NCBI GenBank assembly: GCA_011634665.1
Contig: WAEK01000008.1
Span: 36,001 to 100,000 of the forward strand
DNA from: Mortierella sp. BCC40632
Lineage: Eukaryota; Mortierellomycota; Mortierellomycetes; Mortierellales; Mortierellaceae
Direction: 5' to 3'
Length of the DNA: 64,000 nucleotides
Below are positions 29,602 to 41,240 of the stretch, one piece after another. Under the pieces are notes generated by a model that worked only from the letters and a program-made list of their open reading frames with translations, was not told the origin of the DNA and ran no database searches. Numbering within the stretch: the stretch's first letter is position 1; every line of letters begins with the position of its first letter. The position numbers were made by a program, and so were the translations under genes.

Positions 29602-31010
29602 CTACTGTCCTTTCTTGACCTCTCTGTCTGCTACGGTAACCGAGGCAGAGTCCTCAAGATCCGATTCCACTGGCCTCCCTTTCTCAAGATCAAGATCAGT
29701 ACTGCTATTCTCCTTCCGGAACCAACCCTGCTTGCTTGAACGTCGTTGCGGGCGAGTACTCTCTGTCAGTAATTTCGATCGCTTAGTAATGGACTCAACT
29801 CCACCCGATGGATCAACTTGAGGCATCCCGGACGACTGTTTCTTCTGCTGCCTCTGTTGTGGCAGTTTGTTAAAGTAGACAAAAAACGCGACCACGATCA
29901 AATCGCAGACCAAGACGACGATATAATTCATAAACGCCAAGATATCCAGACCTGATTCCCGAAGTGCCAAACTGACAAGTGAAAACACGGAGCCTGCAGC
30001 ATCAGCTGCAATAAAGGGCATACTGACTTGAACAATCCTGTCACGGAGTATCTCTCGATACTGAGGCACAAATCCGAGACCAAGCAAAACGATAGGCAAA
30101 ATCCCGGCAGCCTCTACTGTGCCCTTGACTTGATGATCTACTCCTGCCTATTGGAGAGAGAGAGAGAGAGGAGGAAGGGCGCCAGGAAGCACTTGCATTT
30201 TGTCAGCTTGTGTGTGACGATGATCATTTCACGTGCCTAATCCTTTCCTCTCGCTCACTTCTCTCTGTCATTGATGCAACAACTGCATCAAGCATCCCAT
30301 TGGTTTCCCATGGACAATGTGCTCACTACACATACCTTGGTTGCAAAGACTGCTCCCGCTTCAATGACTGCCATGCACAAGTAAAGCAATCCTGCTACAA
30401 TGACCATCGCCTTGAATGACAAGCCTTTTCGAATCGTGATTCTTTTCTTTTGGGTCACAGCTCCCTCTGTCCTGCTCGCCTCGGCATAGTCTCCTTGAGT
30501 GGTGTTTTTGACTAGGTGTTGCACGACTTGCCCCTTTTCATCATTCCCACCAATAGCACTTGTGCTATGACTACTACCATGGTGATTTAAACCCAAAGTA
30601 GGATCCAGATTTTCTTCCATCTCTCGATCTTGCACCTGTTGTTGCCGTTGTAGAGGAGAAGGACCAACCACACCTACGACTCCTTCCTCCTCTTTTCCAT
30701 CCTCTACAGCGTTTAAGTCCACCTCCACTTCTTCCCATTCTCCATAGTAGAGACACTGCAACCAGCAAAATGCCGATAGGACGCCAAAGATATGAGGCTG
30801 CAAAATGATTGGAATCGATAACTCTTCCACAATTCCGTACGAGCCAAACCCAAGAGAGGCTAATGTCCAGATCAGAAACATGGGCCTAGACAGACCTAGC
30901 GTGTTCTTGGAACGATAGCAATCATAGACTTGAGGTAGGAGTTGCAAGGACCAAAAAATAATGCCTAGCATACCAAAGACAGTCTCGAGGATTGCCCTTG
31001 TAGAAGCCAT
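29602..31010 (-). CDS. PQ-loop repeat seven-transmembrane protein
   Basis: Member of the PQ-loop family, which includes lysosomal/vacuolar amino-acid exporters and related transporters; the substrate here is unknown. Two exons, 31010-30336 and 30147-29602, with a GT-AG phase-0 intron, give 406 residues. The first PQ motif is near residue 25 (WSLQLLPQVYDCYRSK, followed by TLGLS). The second is in exon 2, near residue 250 (LGLGFVPQYREILRDR). Seven hydrophobic segments fit the family topology. A hydrophilic acidic loop of about 85 residues separates TM3 and TM4, and the C-terminal tail is charged and Ser-rich. The start is the ATG at 31010, since TM1 begins at once (ILETVFGMLGIIFW). An ACACA pentanucleotide array sits just upstream on the sense strand. 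Confidence 0.88.
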
Positions 31011-31017
31011 GATGTTC

Positions 31018-31088
31018 CTTGTGTTGTGTTGTGTTGTGTTGTGTTGTGTTGTGTTGTGTTGTGTTGTGTTGTGTTTTTTTTTTTTTTA
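31018..31088. repeat. (GTGTT)n pentanucleotide repeat plus T run
   Basis: About eleven GTGTT units on the plus strand, ending in a T run. On the sense strand of the PQ-loop gene this is an (AACAC)n array ending about eight bases before the start codon, so it probably lies in the 5' leader. Confidence 0.95.
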
Positions 31089-34000
31089 GATCCCCTTGTC
31101 TTGGTAGAATGTGTCGCGTAAAATAGAAAAGGCCGGTGTCTACTTCGGCACAGAAAAACAAATTGTCGATAGGGGAGAGAGAGAGAGAGAGATAGAGGGA
31201 AGGAGAGCTCTATCGCCTTGCCTTAAAGCGAATGCAAGATGCCGAACAAGATAGGATACCAAGGCACTCAAGATGATGCCCAAATATCCAATAGAAATGA
31301 ATAATCCGCTGCTTTCTCCAAGATAAGTAAAAGGAATAGTTGTCGAGTGGAGAGGAGGAGGAGGAGAGAGAGAGAGAGAGAGAGAGAGCCCGTAGACAAG
31401 AGTCAGTGTATTAATGATATGTGCGAAGGTGTGTATATGTGTATAAGTGTTCTTTCTTCTTTGTCTTTGATGTTGATGACCGATCACGGTGGAGTGGAGT
31501 GGAAGGAAGCAATGCGGAAAAAGGGAAAAGTTGTCCTTCTGGGCGGGTAATTCTGGAGTCTGAAAAAAAAAAAAAAAAAAAAAAATAAAAAATAATCAAG
31601 GGCCCGCCCTTTATAAAAGTTTTCCAGTCCCTGCGTATCCCGTCCCTTTCCGTATTGGCTCTCTGGACAAGGGACAGTAACTACGACCGGAGTTGTATAC
31701 ACCCTCTCTCTCTCTCTCTCTCTTGCTCTCTCTTCCCTCCATTACCTTAAGTTAACCTCGATATGCAAGAGAAGATGCGAAAAAAAAAAAAAAAAAAAAA
31801 ACTGGGTGGTTGCCGTGCTCTGTCATCATTTTTGCGAACATCTCTTGCAACCAGTTTGATAGAATCCGAGTAACGGAGGCGAGAGCCATAGGGTGCGGTG
31901 TCTGAAGTAACACGGTAGTAATCACCAGAAACAGAAGAAAGAACCCCTCAAGGAATGGACACCGATTGAGCAGACAAAAAAAAAAAAAAAAAAAAAACAT
32001 CCAGCGGGGAAATATTCGCCCATTGTTTAATAAGAAAAAAAGATGCGCGCGCAACGCGTATAGCTTTATCATTATTTATCCATGCTTTCATTTCCTCCAT
32101 AATTCTAGTCAAACCAACTCGGGGCCGGCCCGTGGTAGTGGTGCCAAGTTAGGCGGGTTCGCTCATCTCGGAGCAACCTTGTGAAAGCAAGACGTCCTCC
32201 TTCAGCTTCTTCCCTCTTCTAACAAGCCCGCACATTCCTCTCGTTCGGATGCCGCGCAGACGCCGACCAGGAAGTCAGGACACGAGGTGACTCTACATCG
32301 CTCGGATTCGGAATCTAGTAAAAAAAAGACTTAAGACACTTAGTAACCATATCCATCTTTTTTTTTTTTTTTCCCCTTACTGACGGACTATGCATCAAAA
32401 GCAGTAAACTGCAAGTATCCATTCATCCATCCATCTAGCGTCCTCTCCAGTCCTTGGGAAATTTTCGGCCTGGCAATCGGCATTTGGTTTCCTCAGGTTC
32501 TTGAGAGTGCCTCTACTTGTCTGGAATGTCTTGGGGCTAAGGCTGCTCGACCGTCGTTTCGTTAATCGGGTAAAACTCGAGTTGAAGGGGGGGGGGTGAG
32601 GGAGGAAGCTTGGGTTCTGCTGTTACATTTTTGCCATTATCGGAAATTCCATGTTGGATTTGAAAAAAAATGAAAGATGGTGTCTTCAGCGCACGTTGAC
32701 GTAGGGTGTAGAAATAAAAGGCGATATGTAAAATGGGGATGAGAAGGAAGGGGGAGGGGGGAAGGAATGATATTCAGTTGCCCTGTGGATAATGTTGTTG
32801 CTCAGCCCAATTGGGCCTACCTCAGCCCGGCGGGCTGTACTGCCTGTGTTCTTCTCCTTGGTTTGAAATAGTAGTGCCGGACACTCGTGTTGTAACGGTG
32901 AGGGGGAGGGGGAGAGAGGGACGGAAGGGGGGGAGGGGAGCGGAGTGCTGAGTAGAGCGTCGTTGCTGCTGTCCTACAAACTATATCTCCTCCAACCATA
33001 GTCTTGACTGATCGCATTACAACCTGCCATTGGCCTCTAACTGTCTAGTCTTTATCGTTCATGTGTAAATGCCTGATACCCGCTCTCACTCTTGATTGCC
33101 CGACTGGCTGAGCCCATGTTCTCATGAAGATTGCCGCCGGGATGGTGATGAATGCACTCGTGGAAATACTCGTGGAAATGTACAAGTTTAGGAATATCGG
33201 GCCATGAAATGATCTCAAGTGTTGAACGCGACCTTGCTATCTCTCGAATAAGGTAACCTCTCTTGACGGATTGTAAACCCCGTTGGAGAACCCCGTTGGA
33301 GAACCATGGACCCTTAGGAGAACTGTGAACCCTCTGGTGGTGAAGATACGCCTACAAAACCGTATGAATATTTCCCCCCAAAGACCTTTCCCTTGAACTG
33401 TGCCCAGATACTGTCGATAATCAAACACTGTAGGAGCTCTCGCTGTTACCCAAAGTCTTGGCTCGACAACTGACGTCTTGTAAGGAGGAGAGGTGGAAAG
33501 GGGAGAGTGTGTGTATGTGGAAGGCACCGGTTCAGTCAAAATGCGAAAGAGTCGAGTGGGAAAAGGGCACAAGGTCAGCCAGACAAGGTGACATGGGAGT
33601 CATATTTATGAACCTCTCTCACCCCCATCCTTCCCTACTCCCAGTTGACTCTCACGCTACTATGTCGCATTGCTGTTGGGTAGTGGACATGAGACAGATC
33701 CCATGAAGTGCCGTTATCCAATCCAATACTGATCAGAGGCGTCATCAGACCAGGCTTAGAGAACCTCATTGGAGCACGTGAGCTGCACCCTACAGCATAA
33801 GGAGGCTTTGTTCTCTAACATTGGAACAACACCAATATGATCGACTTGTCCGTTGAGGTCAGCAGGGAGAGGGGAAGGATGCTTCCTCTTCGATGGTCAT
33901 GTTCAGTCCATCTATTTTCATGATTGCTTTCCGAGACTTACCACTAATAAGTCTTGAGGCTTTTCTTTTGACCAAGCCAGTCTGCTTCTCGACGGGTCTT

Positions 34001-34264
34001 GGCCAGGCCTAGAGTGGAAATAGGCGAGCAGGAAGGAGCCGATCGTAGACTAAAAACGGGTATACTCCCCCCTTCCCCAATGACGGCCTAAATGGCTGTT
34101 CAATGAGAGTATGGAGGATTGAGTCCTGACAATCAAACTACGTACAGAACCGTTGGATTGCCTACCACGTTAGTGCTGAAAAGCACATATGCACCATGCT
34201 CTATTTGTGTATGGTTTTTAGGGTCATCGAGTTCTTAATGGAAAGTTGAGTAGTTTTGTGAAAA
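31089..34264. other. Intergenic region without a recognised gene
   Basis: Apart from the weak exon-like segments at 31140-32072, this holds poly-A/T runs (31562-31585, 31781-31800, 31976-31997, 32358-32372), C/G-rich patches (32586-32600, 32880-32945) and a 13-base unit repeated twice near 33276-33302. From about 33000 the simple repeats thin out and the sequence resembles old, decayed DNA. Confidence 0.45.
31140..32072 (-). other. Possible exons of an unrecognised membrane protein
   Basis: Three minus-strand segments look more protein-like than the surrounding simple sequence: about 31890-31960 with a hydrophobic stretch (FFLLFLVITTVLLQTP) followed by TRILSNWLQEMFAKMM, about 31590-31700 (TTPVVVTVPCPESQYG), and about 31205-31325 with a TM-like segment (GLFISIGYLGIILSALVSYL). 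I could not join them with convincing splice sites and frames, and no family is recognised. They may be remnants, untranslated sequence or chance. Confidence 0.2.
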
Positions 34265-35480
34265 CTAGAGGTGTGGATCGACATGGGGCGCTCCATCCTG
34301 ATCTCTAGTAATTACTGGGCGCACCGTGTCTGGCAACGATCCGCACCGTGCGCCGTGGCATTCCTTCGTAAAGATGATGAACAATTTCGACCGGAAGCGA
34401 CTTCCAAATCTCTTGTACACTCGCCCACAATGCACCCTTCGAATTCATCAGAAAAACAATCCATGCGATTCTTTGAGGATCCCCATAAATTTACAATGGA
34501 GTTGATGACAGCAGACTTCGCTGGCTAGTCCATCACCTCTATGTTGGTATTATGGAGAAAATCCTGTACAATCCTTGCTGTGTGGACTTTGGTTTGCTCT
34601 GCTGAAAGATGGATTTTCCTTTCTGGATCTCTGAGTGATTCACTGACACCCCCAGTTCACAGTTCTTTCTTCTTCATACTGCTCTGTTGGTTTTGAATGA
34701 TGAGGTCGAAATGTTGTTTTCCTGCGGGCCTAACCATGCCAATCACGATCTCGCCCAACCACTCTACATTCTCCCATTGCTCAACACTTCAATCCAAGTG
34801 CTGTCGCGCAAAATTGAGGCGAGCTTTCCTTTAGGTGCTTGTGGTCCTAGGAACCTTCTTCTTGGTGTATCTTTTGGGCCCTTTCTCTTGGAGGTAGCGC
34901 TGGACCGTATTGACATGTACGCGCGTCTGTGTTGTAGCCACGATGTATTCTTGGCCCTAAACTGCGAGACCTTTGGTCGTCCGCTGACGACGGGGTAGAG
35001 ACATTCTCTATATCTACAGTTCGTATCTTGGAGACACTTCCTTTGGAGATCCCATGCGAGCTAGCGACTTTGCGGGTACTTCTTCCTCGTCCGGGCTGAA
35101 CCTTCGCATCGTTGGCGGTTGAAGCGGGCAGAGATCGCATTGTTGCCTGTGATATGGTATGGCTGATCAATCCTCAGCGTCGTGATAAGATAAATAATAT
35201 AGTCGAGAGGGTGATGGTGAGCTTGAGAAAAGAGGACCAGCCTAAAAATGGCTCAGTCGAACAGAGCATTTGGACAGTCACGGGAGTGGTGTTCATTGTG
35301 AGAAGGTTGGGAACGCTTCAGTGGATACTGGAGACGACGGTAGTTATGCCCATGACCGAAAAGAAGAAAAAAAGCATCTGGACAACAGTATTCTCTCTAT
35401 GCCAGTTATAAGAGGTGGTCTGAGCGTTTGGACGTTCTATCGCAGTAATTGCTGTGTCAACCTCTTAGACGACTCTCTCT
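34265..35480 (-). mobile_element. Decayed Tc1/mariner transposon (approximate limits)
   Basis: The minus strand encodes fragments of a Tc1/mariner transposase in shifting frames. Near 35090-34930 there is an HTH segment (STRKVASSHGISKGSVSKI). Near 34650-34400 there is the end of the DDE domain: VQDFLHNTNIEVMD, a stop where the family has Trp, then PAKSAVINSIVNLWG in place of the PxxSPDLNPIExxWG motif, so the third catalytic Asp is gone. A further frame gives KSLPVEIVHHLYEGMPRR, ending at the stop 34307-34305. Spacing between HTH and DDE is about 130 bases shorter than expected. Terminal inverted repeats were not convincingly identified; CTAGAGGTG at 34264 and the complement near 35473 are only weakly similar. 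The element cannot encode a working transposase. Confidence 0.8.
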
Positions 35481-36387
35481 CTCTCTTCAAACCTTCAACG
35501 AACAAAGCGAACAAAGTGTAAAAGGAAATCCCAGGGCACTGGTGACACCCGCAGTGTTTGCATCTATTAGGATAAAAGTCTGCTCACTCTAGTCTGATCA
35601 AAGTAGATGTGGTTTGGTATTGGGATTACCTATCATTCATATCACTAGATTGATGTTCCATACTTGGTCATACTCCCAATTCAGCTTGGCTGAACATTGG
35701 AGGCTTTCTAACAATCCAATTGAGATCTCAATATTGCTCTTTGCACTAGCAAAATGGTCCATTCTCAGGCACTTGGAGCGGAATTTGCAGGCTACTCGGG
35801 AAAAAGGTGTTGAAGGGTATAATAGACAGGGACCCAGCATGTTCCATTGGATTGGACCTGAGATGTCAAATGGTCATGCATGTGTGCATTGCTAGCAGGA
35901 GTCGATGAAGAATGTTCATTTCTGTTAAGCTCTTTTTTTTTTTTTTTTTTCCGACGCCCATCCTGGATTGACGAATGATCAGGCTCTTGTGATGCATTTT
36001 TTGCATCAGACTTTTCGCCCTCTGCAGCATCTCATCCATCGTCGACTCTTTTTAGGCCAGAAATAGCATCCCCCCCCCTCTTTCTACCCCCTCCCCCTTC
36101 CCCATGCCCTTTTGCAAAACCCAGTTCTTTTTCCTCTCCTCCCTCCTCTTTGCTTTGCCACTCTACCGTCTGCCCATTACCCACGGTCTGTGGGCGGGTA
36201 AACATTGGCGGATCAAATTCTAGTGCAACAAAAGACTGGAAAAAAAAACGATGTCTACCAGATTGCTGGGACACATCCCTCTTTCCATACCCTCTCCACG
36301 CGGTTTGTGCCTGGAAAAAAAGAAAAAAAAAAAAAAATGGAATCAGGAACGATCAGCTCTAAAAATACAAACCCGACCTTTTGTGTT

Positions 36388-36426
<39 letters not shown>

Positions 36427-38084
36427 CTCTCTGGCTCATTTCCCTTCATTCTCTCCGCCTCTCTGCCTCTCTGCCCCTTTCTGTCCTCTCCTTTCTCTCT
36501 CCCAACAGATTTAGTTGTTTGAGGCCTTTGGAGCAAATACTCTGACTCCACCAAGAGCTTTCGCCTTTTTTTTTTTTTTTGTAATCTCGGGGTTTCTGCA
36601 AAATGACACACTACATGGAGACACACGCCCACACCCACACTACATATATTTATTCACACATACAGGGAAGAAAAAAAAAATCGAGTGCCCCACGTCCTGT
36701 GTTCAATTCATATCAAGTCTCACTCTGCCCCCATCAATAGCAGAGCCTCATTTTTTTTTCCGGGCCTGGGGGAGAAGGGGGAGAAGGGAGGAAAGCAAAA
36801 GAGAAGTAAAGAGAAGAGACGAGAAGGAAGGAAGGAAGAAGTAAAGGCTGGAACCCTACTGCCAATTCACACACACATACACACCATGTCTCTTTTTCTT
36901 CTTCTGCGCCTCTTCTTGTACACCATGGATGATGACGATGACTCAAACAATCTGTGGTCAGACATCATCCCTCCTCTCTTCCCCAAAGGCCTCGGAGTTT
37001 TCTTTTGGGTGGAGAGGGCAAGAGGAAAAAAAATGCCTCCTTTGGAGTCTCTGTCCCATGTTCAATGCCATCAGCGATCCTCCACCCTCCCCCGCCTTCG
37101 CTCTGTCCTTCGCTCTCTCGCACTCCCACACACACACACACGCAAGCGCAGTTGTTCCTAAATGAAGAGTATGTACGAGATGATATATGGCTCAATACCT
37201 GAAGGGTTCCGTACACGTGGGTTCAACACAGGAAGAGAAAGAGAAAGAGCAGGACTACCGACTACCGGGGGGAGAGGAGAGAGAGAGGATACATCGGGTT
37301 TGCTTAGCCAAGCGTTCATTTCCGGCTTGGACTTTTAAAAAAAAAAAAAAAAAAAAATCGAAATGAGAAAGAGCGACCGAGGATGCACTGCCTTTCCTCC
37401 CCGCAGTTCAAGCTCTGCGCCCCTCCCACGGAATGTTGAACAATGATGACGACCTTAAAATAAAAAAGAAAAGAAAAGAAAGAGAAGAGGTATTTTTCTA
37501 CTTTCTCATATATCCCTGGGAAAGGAGGGCATCCCATCGTGTATGGATTTTGGTTTAAACAGTTTTCTTTACTTTACTCTTTTTTGTTTGTCTGTTCTTT
37601 AAAAAAAAAAGAGAGAGAGAAATTCTATGGTATAATGACATGGCAAGGCTATGATCAAAGTAGGTTAAGAAAGAATGGAAACAAAGAAAGAAAAAAAAAT
37701 GAGGGAGAGAGAGAGAGAACAAAGAAAAGGTCCCCCGAGGAAAGGACCAAAAAATAAGAAAGAAAAACGATAAAAGTACATGGAATCCTAAAAAAGAAAA
37801 AGGAATGGTGACAAACGGAGAGACAATGGAAACAAGGCATAGAGATACACTAAGAGAGCTAAAGGAAGAGGGAAAAAAAAAAAGAAAGAAAGAAAGAAAG
37901 AAAGCAAGATGAAAAGTACTAATGAACATGAGTTAAATAAAAAAGAGAGATGGTGCCCGGGCACAACAACGAGATGGTAGTCGCGGTAGTTTCGGATACA
38001 GTACGGAACTACTCGTTCCTAAGAGAAGCTTGACCGAGTCCTGTAAATGCTTGTTTTTTTTTTTTTTTTTTTGTCTTCATTTTT
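35481..38084. other. Intergenic region without a recognised gene
   Basis: Contains a unique stretch at 35500-35900 that may be more transposon debris, T/A runs (35933-35950, 36566-36580, 37338-37357, 38053-38072), a CT array at 36391-36423, a CA array at 37131-37141 and A/GA-rich sequence at 37600-37910. Open frames are low complexity. No gene is supported. Confidence 0.45.
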
Positions 38085-40353
38085 CTAGGCAGCTGGTGCG
38101 CAGTGACCAATGGCTCCCATGTAGAGTCCGTTATAGCTGCCCTCAAGGCCGCTTTCGAGACAAGTACGGGCGAGCAAACGCTGCAGCCGTTCATGCGATG
38201 TCCTGCATCCGTTTCCTGCAGCACGTTCAAACCACTGGCAAGCCTCTTCCAGACTCACTTCACAACCGATACCCTTTTCCTGTTGGAAAGAAAAAAAAAA
38301 ATAGAAAAGAAAGGTCGAAGAATATGATTCGTCAGAAGGATGTATATTGGACAGAGAGTGAAAGGGAAAAAAGGTTTCGGTTTGTCGGATGACAATAAAA
38401 AAGACGACCAATCCCAAAAGAATTGGGAAACAGAACAGAAAAAAAAAAAAAAAAAAGTAAACTTACAAGTGCATTGGCGAGATGATATTGTCCTGCAAGA
38501 TGGCCTTGTTTGGCTGCAAGCCGGAAATGATGAACAGCCAACGTCAGGTCCTGGGCAATACCCTGGCCAAGCTGGAGACACACTCCAAGTTTGTCCTGAG
38601 CACGAGCATGGTTCTGAGCAGCGGCAAGCGAGTAGTACTTGACGGCCATTTCATAGTTCTGGGGAACTCCAATTTCGTTGGCATAGCAGAAACCGAGGTT
38701 GCACTGAGCCCATGGGTTGTTCTGCGCGGCGGACTTTTCGTACCAAAAGACGGCCTTTTCTCTATTCTTCTCGACACCGAGGCCTTCTTCGTAACAAAAA
38801 CCAAGAGAGTTTTGGGCAAGTGCGTTGCCCTGGATAGCAGACCGATAGAACCACTTGACGGCTTCCTTGGGCTCCTTGGGGACTCCGACACCGTTGCGGA
38901 AACAGTAACCGAGCGAGAGCTGAGCAGGTGCATGGTTTTCTTCAGCAGAGAGGTAATACCAGTACACAGCCTCATCCAGGTTCTGTTCAACACCGATACC
39001 GTTTTGGTAGCAATATCCGAGAGAGTGGAAGGCAAAGATGTTGCCACGTTCAGCCGACTTCATATACCACTTGACAGCCTCCACGGGATCCTTGGGAACA
39101 CCAATGCCGTTCTGGTAGCAAAAACCGAGGTTGTGTTGAGCACGGGCATGACCCTGGAGAGCGGCCTTGCGATACCAGTAGGCACCCTTGACGTCGTCCT
39201 TGGGGACACCGATACCGTTCTGGTTGCAGTAACCCAAGTTGCATTCAGCCCAAGGGTAACCCTGCTCGGCCGACTTTGTGTACCACATGGCAGCGAGTTC
39301 GAGATTCTGCTCGACACCAACTCCATCTTCGTAGCAGTATCCGAGCGAGTTTTGAGCAAAGGCGTTACCGAGTTCGGCAGAGAGTCGGTACCACTTGACG
39401 GCCTCGAATGGATTGCGCTCCACTCCGAGGCCATCTTCATAACAGTACCCGATGTTGTAGAGAGCGACGGACTCGCCCTGTTCGGCAGCGATGCGATACC
39501 AGTACATGGCCTTTTGACGGTCGCGGTCGACACCAAAGCCCTCGCCGTAACAGTAACCGAGGATGCCCTGACCACGGGCATTGCCCTGTTCAGCAGACTT
39601 GCGGTACCAGAAAAAGGCCTCAGCAGCGTTCTTATCGACGCCAATGCCATCGTGGTAGCAGACGCCGAGCGCATACTGGCAGCAGTCATGGCCGTCGTCG
39701 GAGGCGGCCTCGATGAGCCAGGTCAGGGCAGAAGAACCCTGCTGATTGATCTTTTGCTGCCAGTACTCGGATTCGATGCGGTCGATCTTGACAGAAGGAC
39801 GACCGTACTTGCGGAGGAAGGCGAGGCGGGAGAGTGCGAGGCCATTGCCCTTTTCGGCAGCGAGGATGTAGATGCGTTCGGCCTCGACAAAGTTGGCAGC
39901 GGCGCCGAGTCCAAACTCGTAACAAAAGGCGAGAGCGCCCTGGGCATCGAGGTGACCGAGCTGGGCAGCGATGCGGTAGTGTTCAACAGCAGCGGATTCA
40001 TCTTTGGGACGGTTGTTGCGGCCAAAGAGGAGCTGCTGGGCCTGGTCAAAGTGCAATTGAGCGGTGGCAGTGTCGTGGTGGCCTTCGAGGGGGGTGGCGG
40101 CGGGAGTCCCGCAGACAGGGCGGGCGTCGGAGGCGGTGCTGTGGAGGGTGGCGGTGGCGGTGGAGTCGTGCGAGCTGCGGGCACCGGGGTCAAAGGCTGA
40201 GGCAAGGGCAGGGACTGCGGCAGCGTCGGAAAAGTCGACCGACGATGCGGATGAGGTAGGGACCTTGTACTTTTTGTTGATGTTGAGCTTGGAAAGGACA
40301 CTACGTCCACGGTGGAGGATGTGCGATGCAGACATTGTGATGGGGCCAACCAT
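38085..40353 (-). CDS. Sel1-repeat protein (SEL1-like/TPR superfamily)
   Basis: Solenoid scaffold of the Sel1-like repeat family, which mediates protein-protein interactions; family members include ERAD adaptors and chitin-synthase regulators, but the partner cannot be read here. Exons 40353-38467 and 38279-38085, with a GT-AG phase-0 intron, give 693 residues. The first 105 or so residues are Ser/Thr/Ala-rich and disordered-looking. From about residue 110 to near the end there are about 14-15 tandem units of 36 residues, with consensus YxxSAxxGNAxAQxxLGYCY followed by xxGxGVxxNxxEAVKW. The repeats are unusually regular from unit 3 onward. No signal peptide, TM segment or C-terminal prenylation box is seen, arguing against a direct SKT5/Chs4 orthologue. 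The ATG at 40334 is an alternative start. An antisense frame at 38482-40200 is a shadow of the repeats. Confidence 0.92.
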
Positions 40354-40883
40354 TATCCTGTCGGCAGGGGATGCACTCTCTATGGGGCGAGGAGAGGAGG
40401 GAAAAGAGGAGGAAGAGGAGGAAAGGGACGGCAGAGAGGATGAAGATGAGAGCAAGAGAGAGAGAGGGAGAGAGAGAGAGAGAGAGAGAGAGAAAGATGA
40501 GGAGGAAGAAAGAGTAGAGTGGAGATAAGATAGAGGGGAAGAGTGGGGTGAGGGCGGAGATGAGAGGAGAGGAGAGAGAGAGGGGAGAAGGGGAGAAAGA
40601 GAGGAGAGAGTAAAAGATGAAAGTTGGAAGGAAGGAAGGAAAGAAGGAAGGAGAATGAGATGAAGAGCGTCTAAAGAGAGAGAGAGAGAGGGTGAGAGGA
40701 GGGGGGGGGGAAGAGAGAGAGAGAGGGTGGCAGCGACTGAAGCAATGATGAGAGGATGGGAAGAGAAGAGAAAGAAAAAAGAGAAAAGAGAAAAGAAAGA
40801 AGAAAGAAAAGAAAGAAGAAAAAAAAAAAAAAAAAGAGTGGTCGCGGGAAGGAAGGAGAGGGGCGAGGCCACGCAGCTGTGGG

Positions 40884-40999
40884 TTATATACTCTTTCTTC
40901 TTCCTCGCCTTCTTCTTGCTGCTCCTTTCCCTTTCCTTTCCTTCGTTCAACCCAGAACAGGGCCATTGGGTACTAGTCTTCGGTCACGCTTATAAATAG
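40884..40999. promoter_or_regulatory. Possible divergent promoter with two TATA-like elements
   Basis: TATATAA reads on the minus strand at 40890-40884, about 530 bases upstream of the Sel1-protein start. TATAAATAG reads on the plus strand at 40991-40999. Left of the pair the plus strand is GA-rich (40380-40830); right of it the plus strand becomes CT-rich (41020-41470). This arrangement fits divergent transcription, but no plus-strand protein is recognised downstream. Confidence 0.35.
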
Positions 41000-41176
41000 C
41001 CACTCAGGCTACCTACCGCTGTCTCTTTCACTCACTCACTCACTCACTCACTTTACTTACTCTCTTTTTTTTTCTCACTACAAACAGTACACTCATCTTT
41101 TTTCTCTCTCTCTGATGCAGCAGTAGACACTTTGTCTGCTCCTGTGCACCTGTGAGATGTGAGTGAGTGTGAGTGT

Positions 41177-41177
<1 letters not shown>

Positions 41178-41207
<30 letters not shown>

Positions 41208-41240
41208 CCGTCTGTCCGTCTGTCCGTCTGTCCGTCTGTG
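41178..41240. repeat. (TCTG)n/(TCCG TCTG)n microsatellite
   Basis: Tetranucleotide array in which TCTG units pass into alternating TCCG and TCTG units, giving an eight-base higher-order period. It continues into TG-rich sequence. Confidence 0.93.

Noticed and set aside
33276..33302. Two copies of a 13-base unit
   Set aside because: Too short and too few copies to be a CRISPR or satellite array; ordinary local duplication.
33237..33572. 111-codon minus-strand frame with no stop
   Set aside because: Covers a short tandem duplication and has no family resemblance; not enough to call a gene.
34271..34528. 85-codon plus-strand frame
   Set aside because: Antisense to the decayed Tc1/mariner DDE region.
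38482..40200. 572-codon open frame on the plus strand
   Set aside because: It lies exactly antisense to the Sel1-repeat gene, and its periodic residues (for example repeated VLLDTD/VAxTE blocks) mirror the repeat unit. It has no independent family motif.
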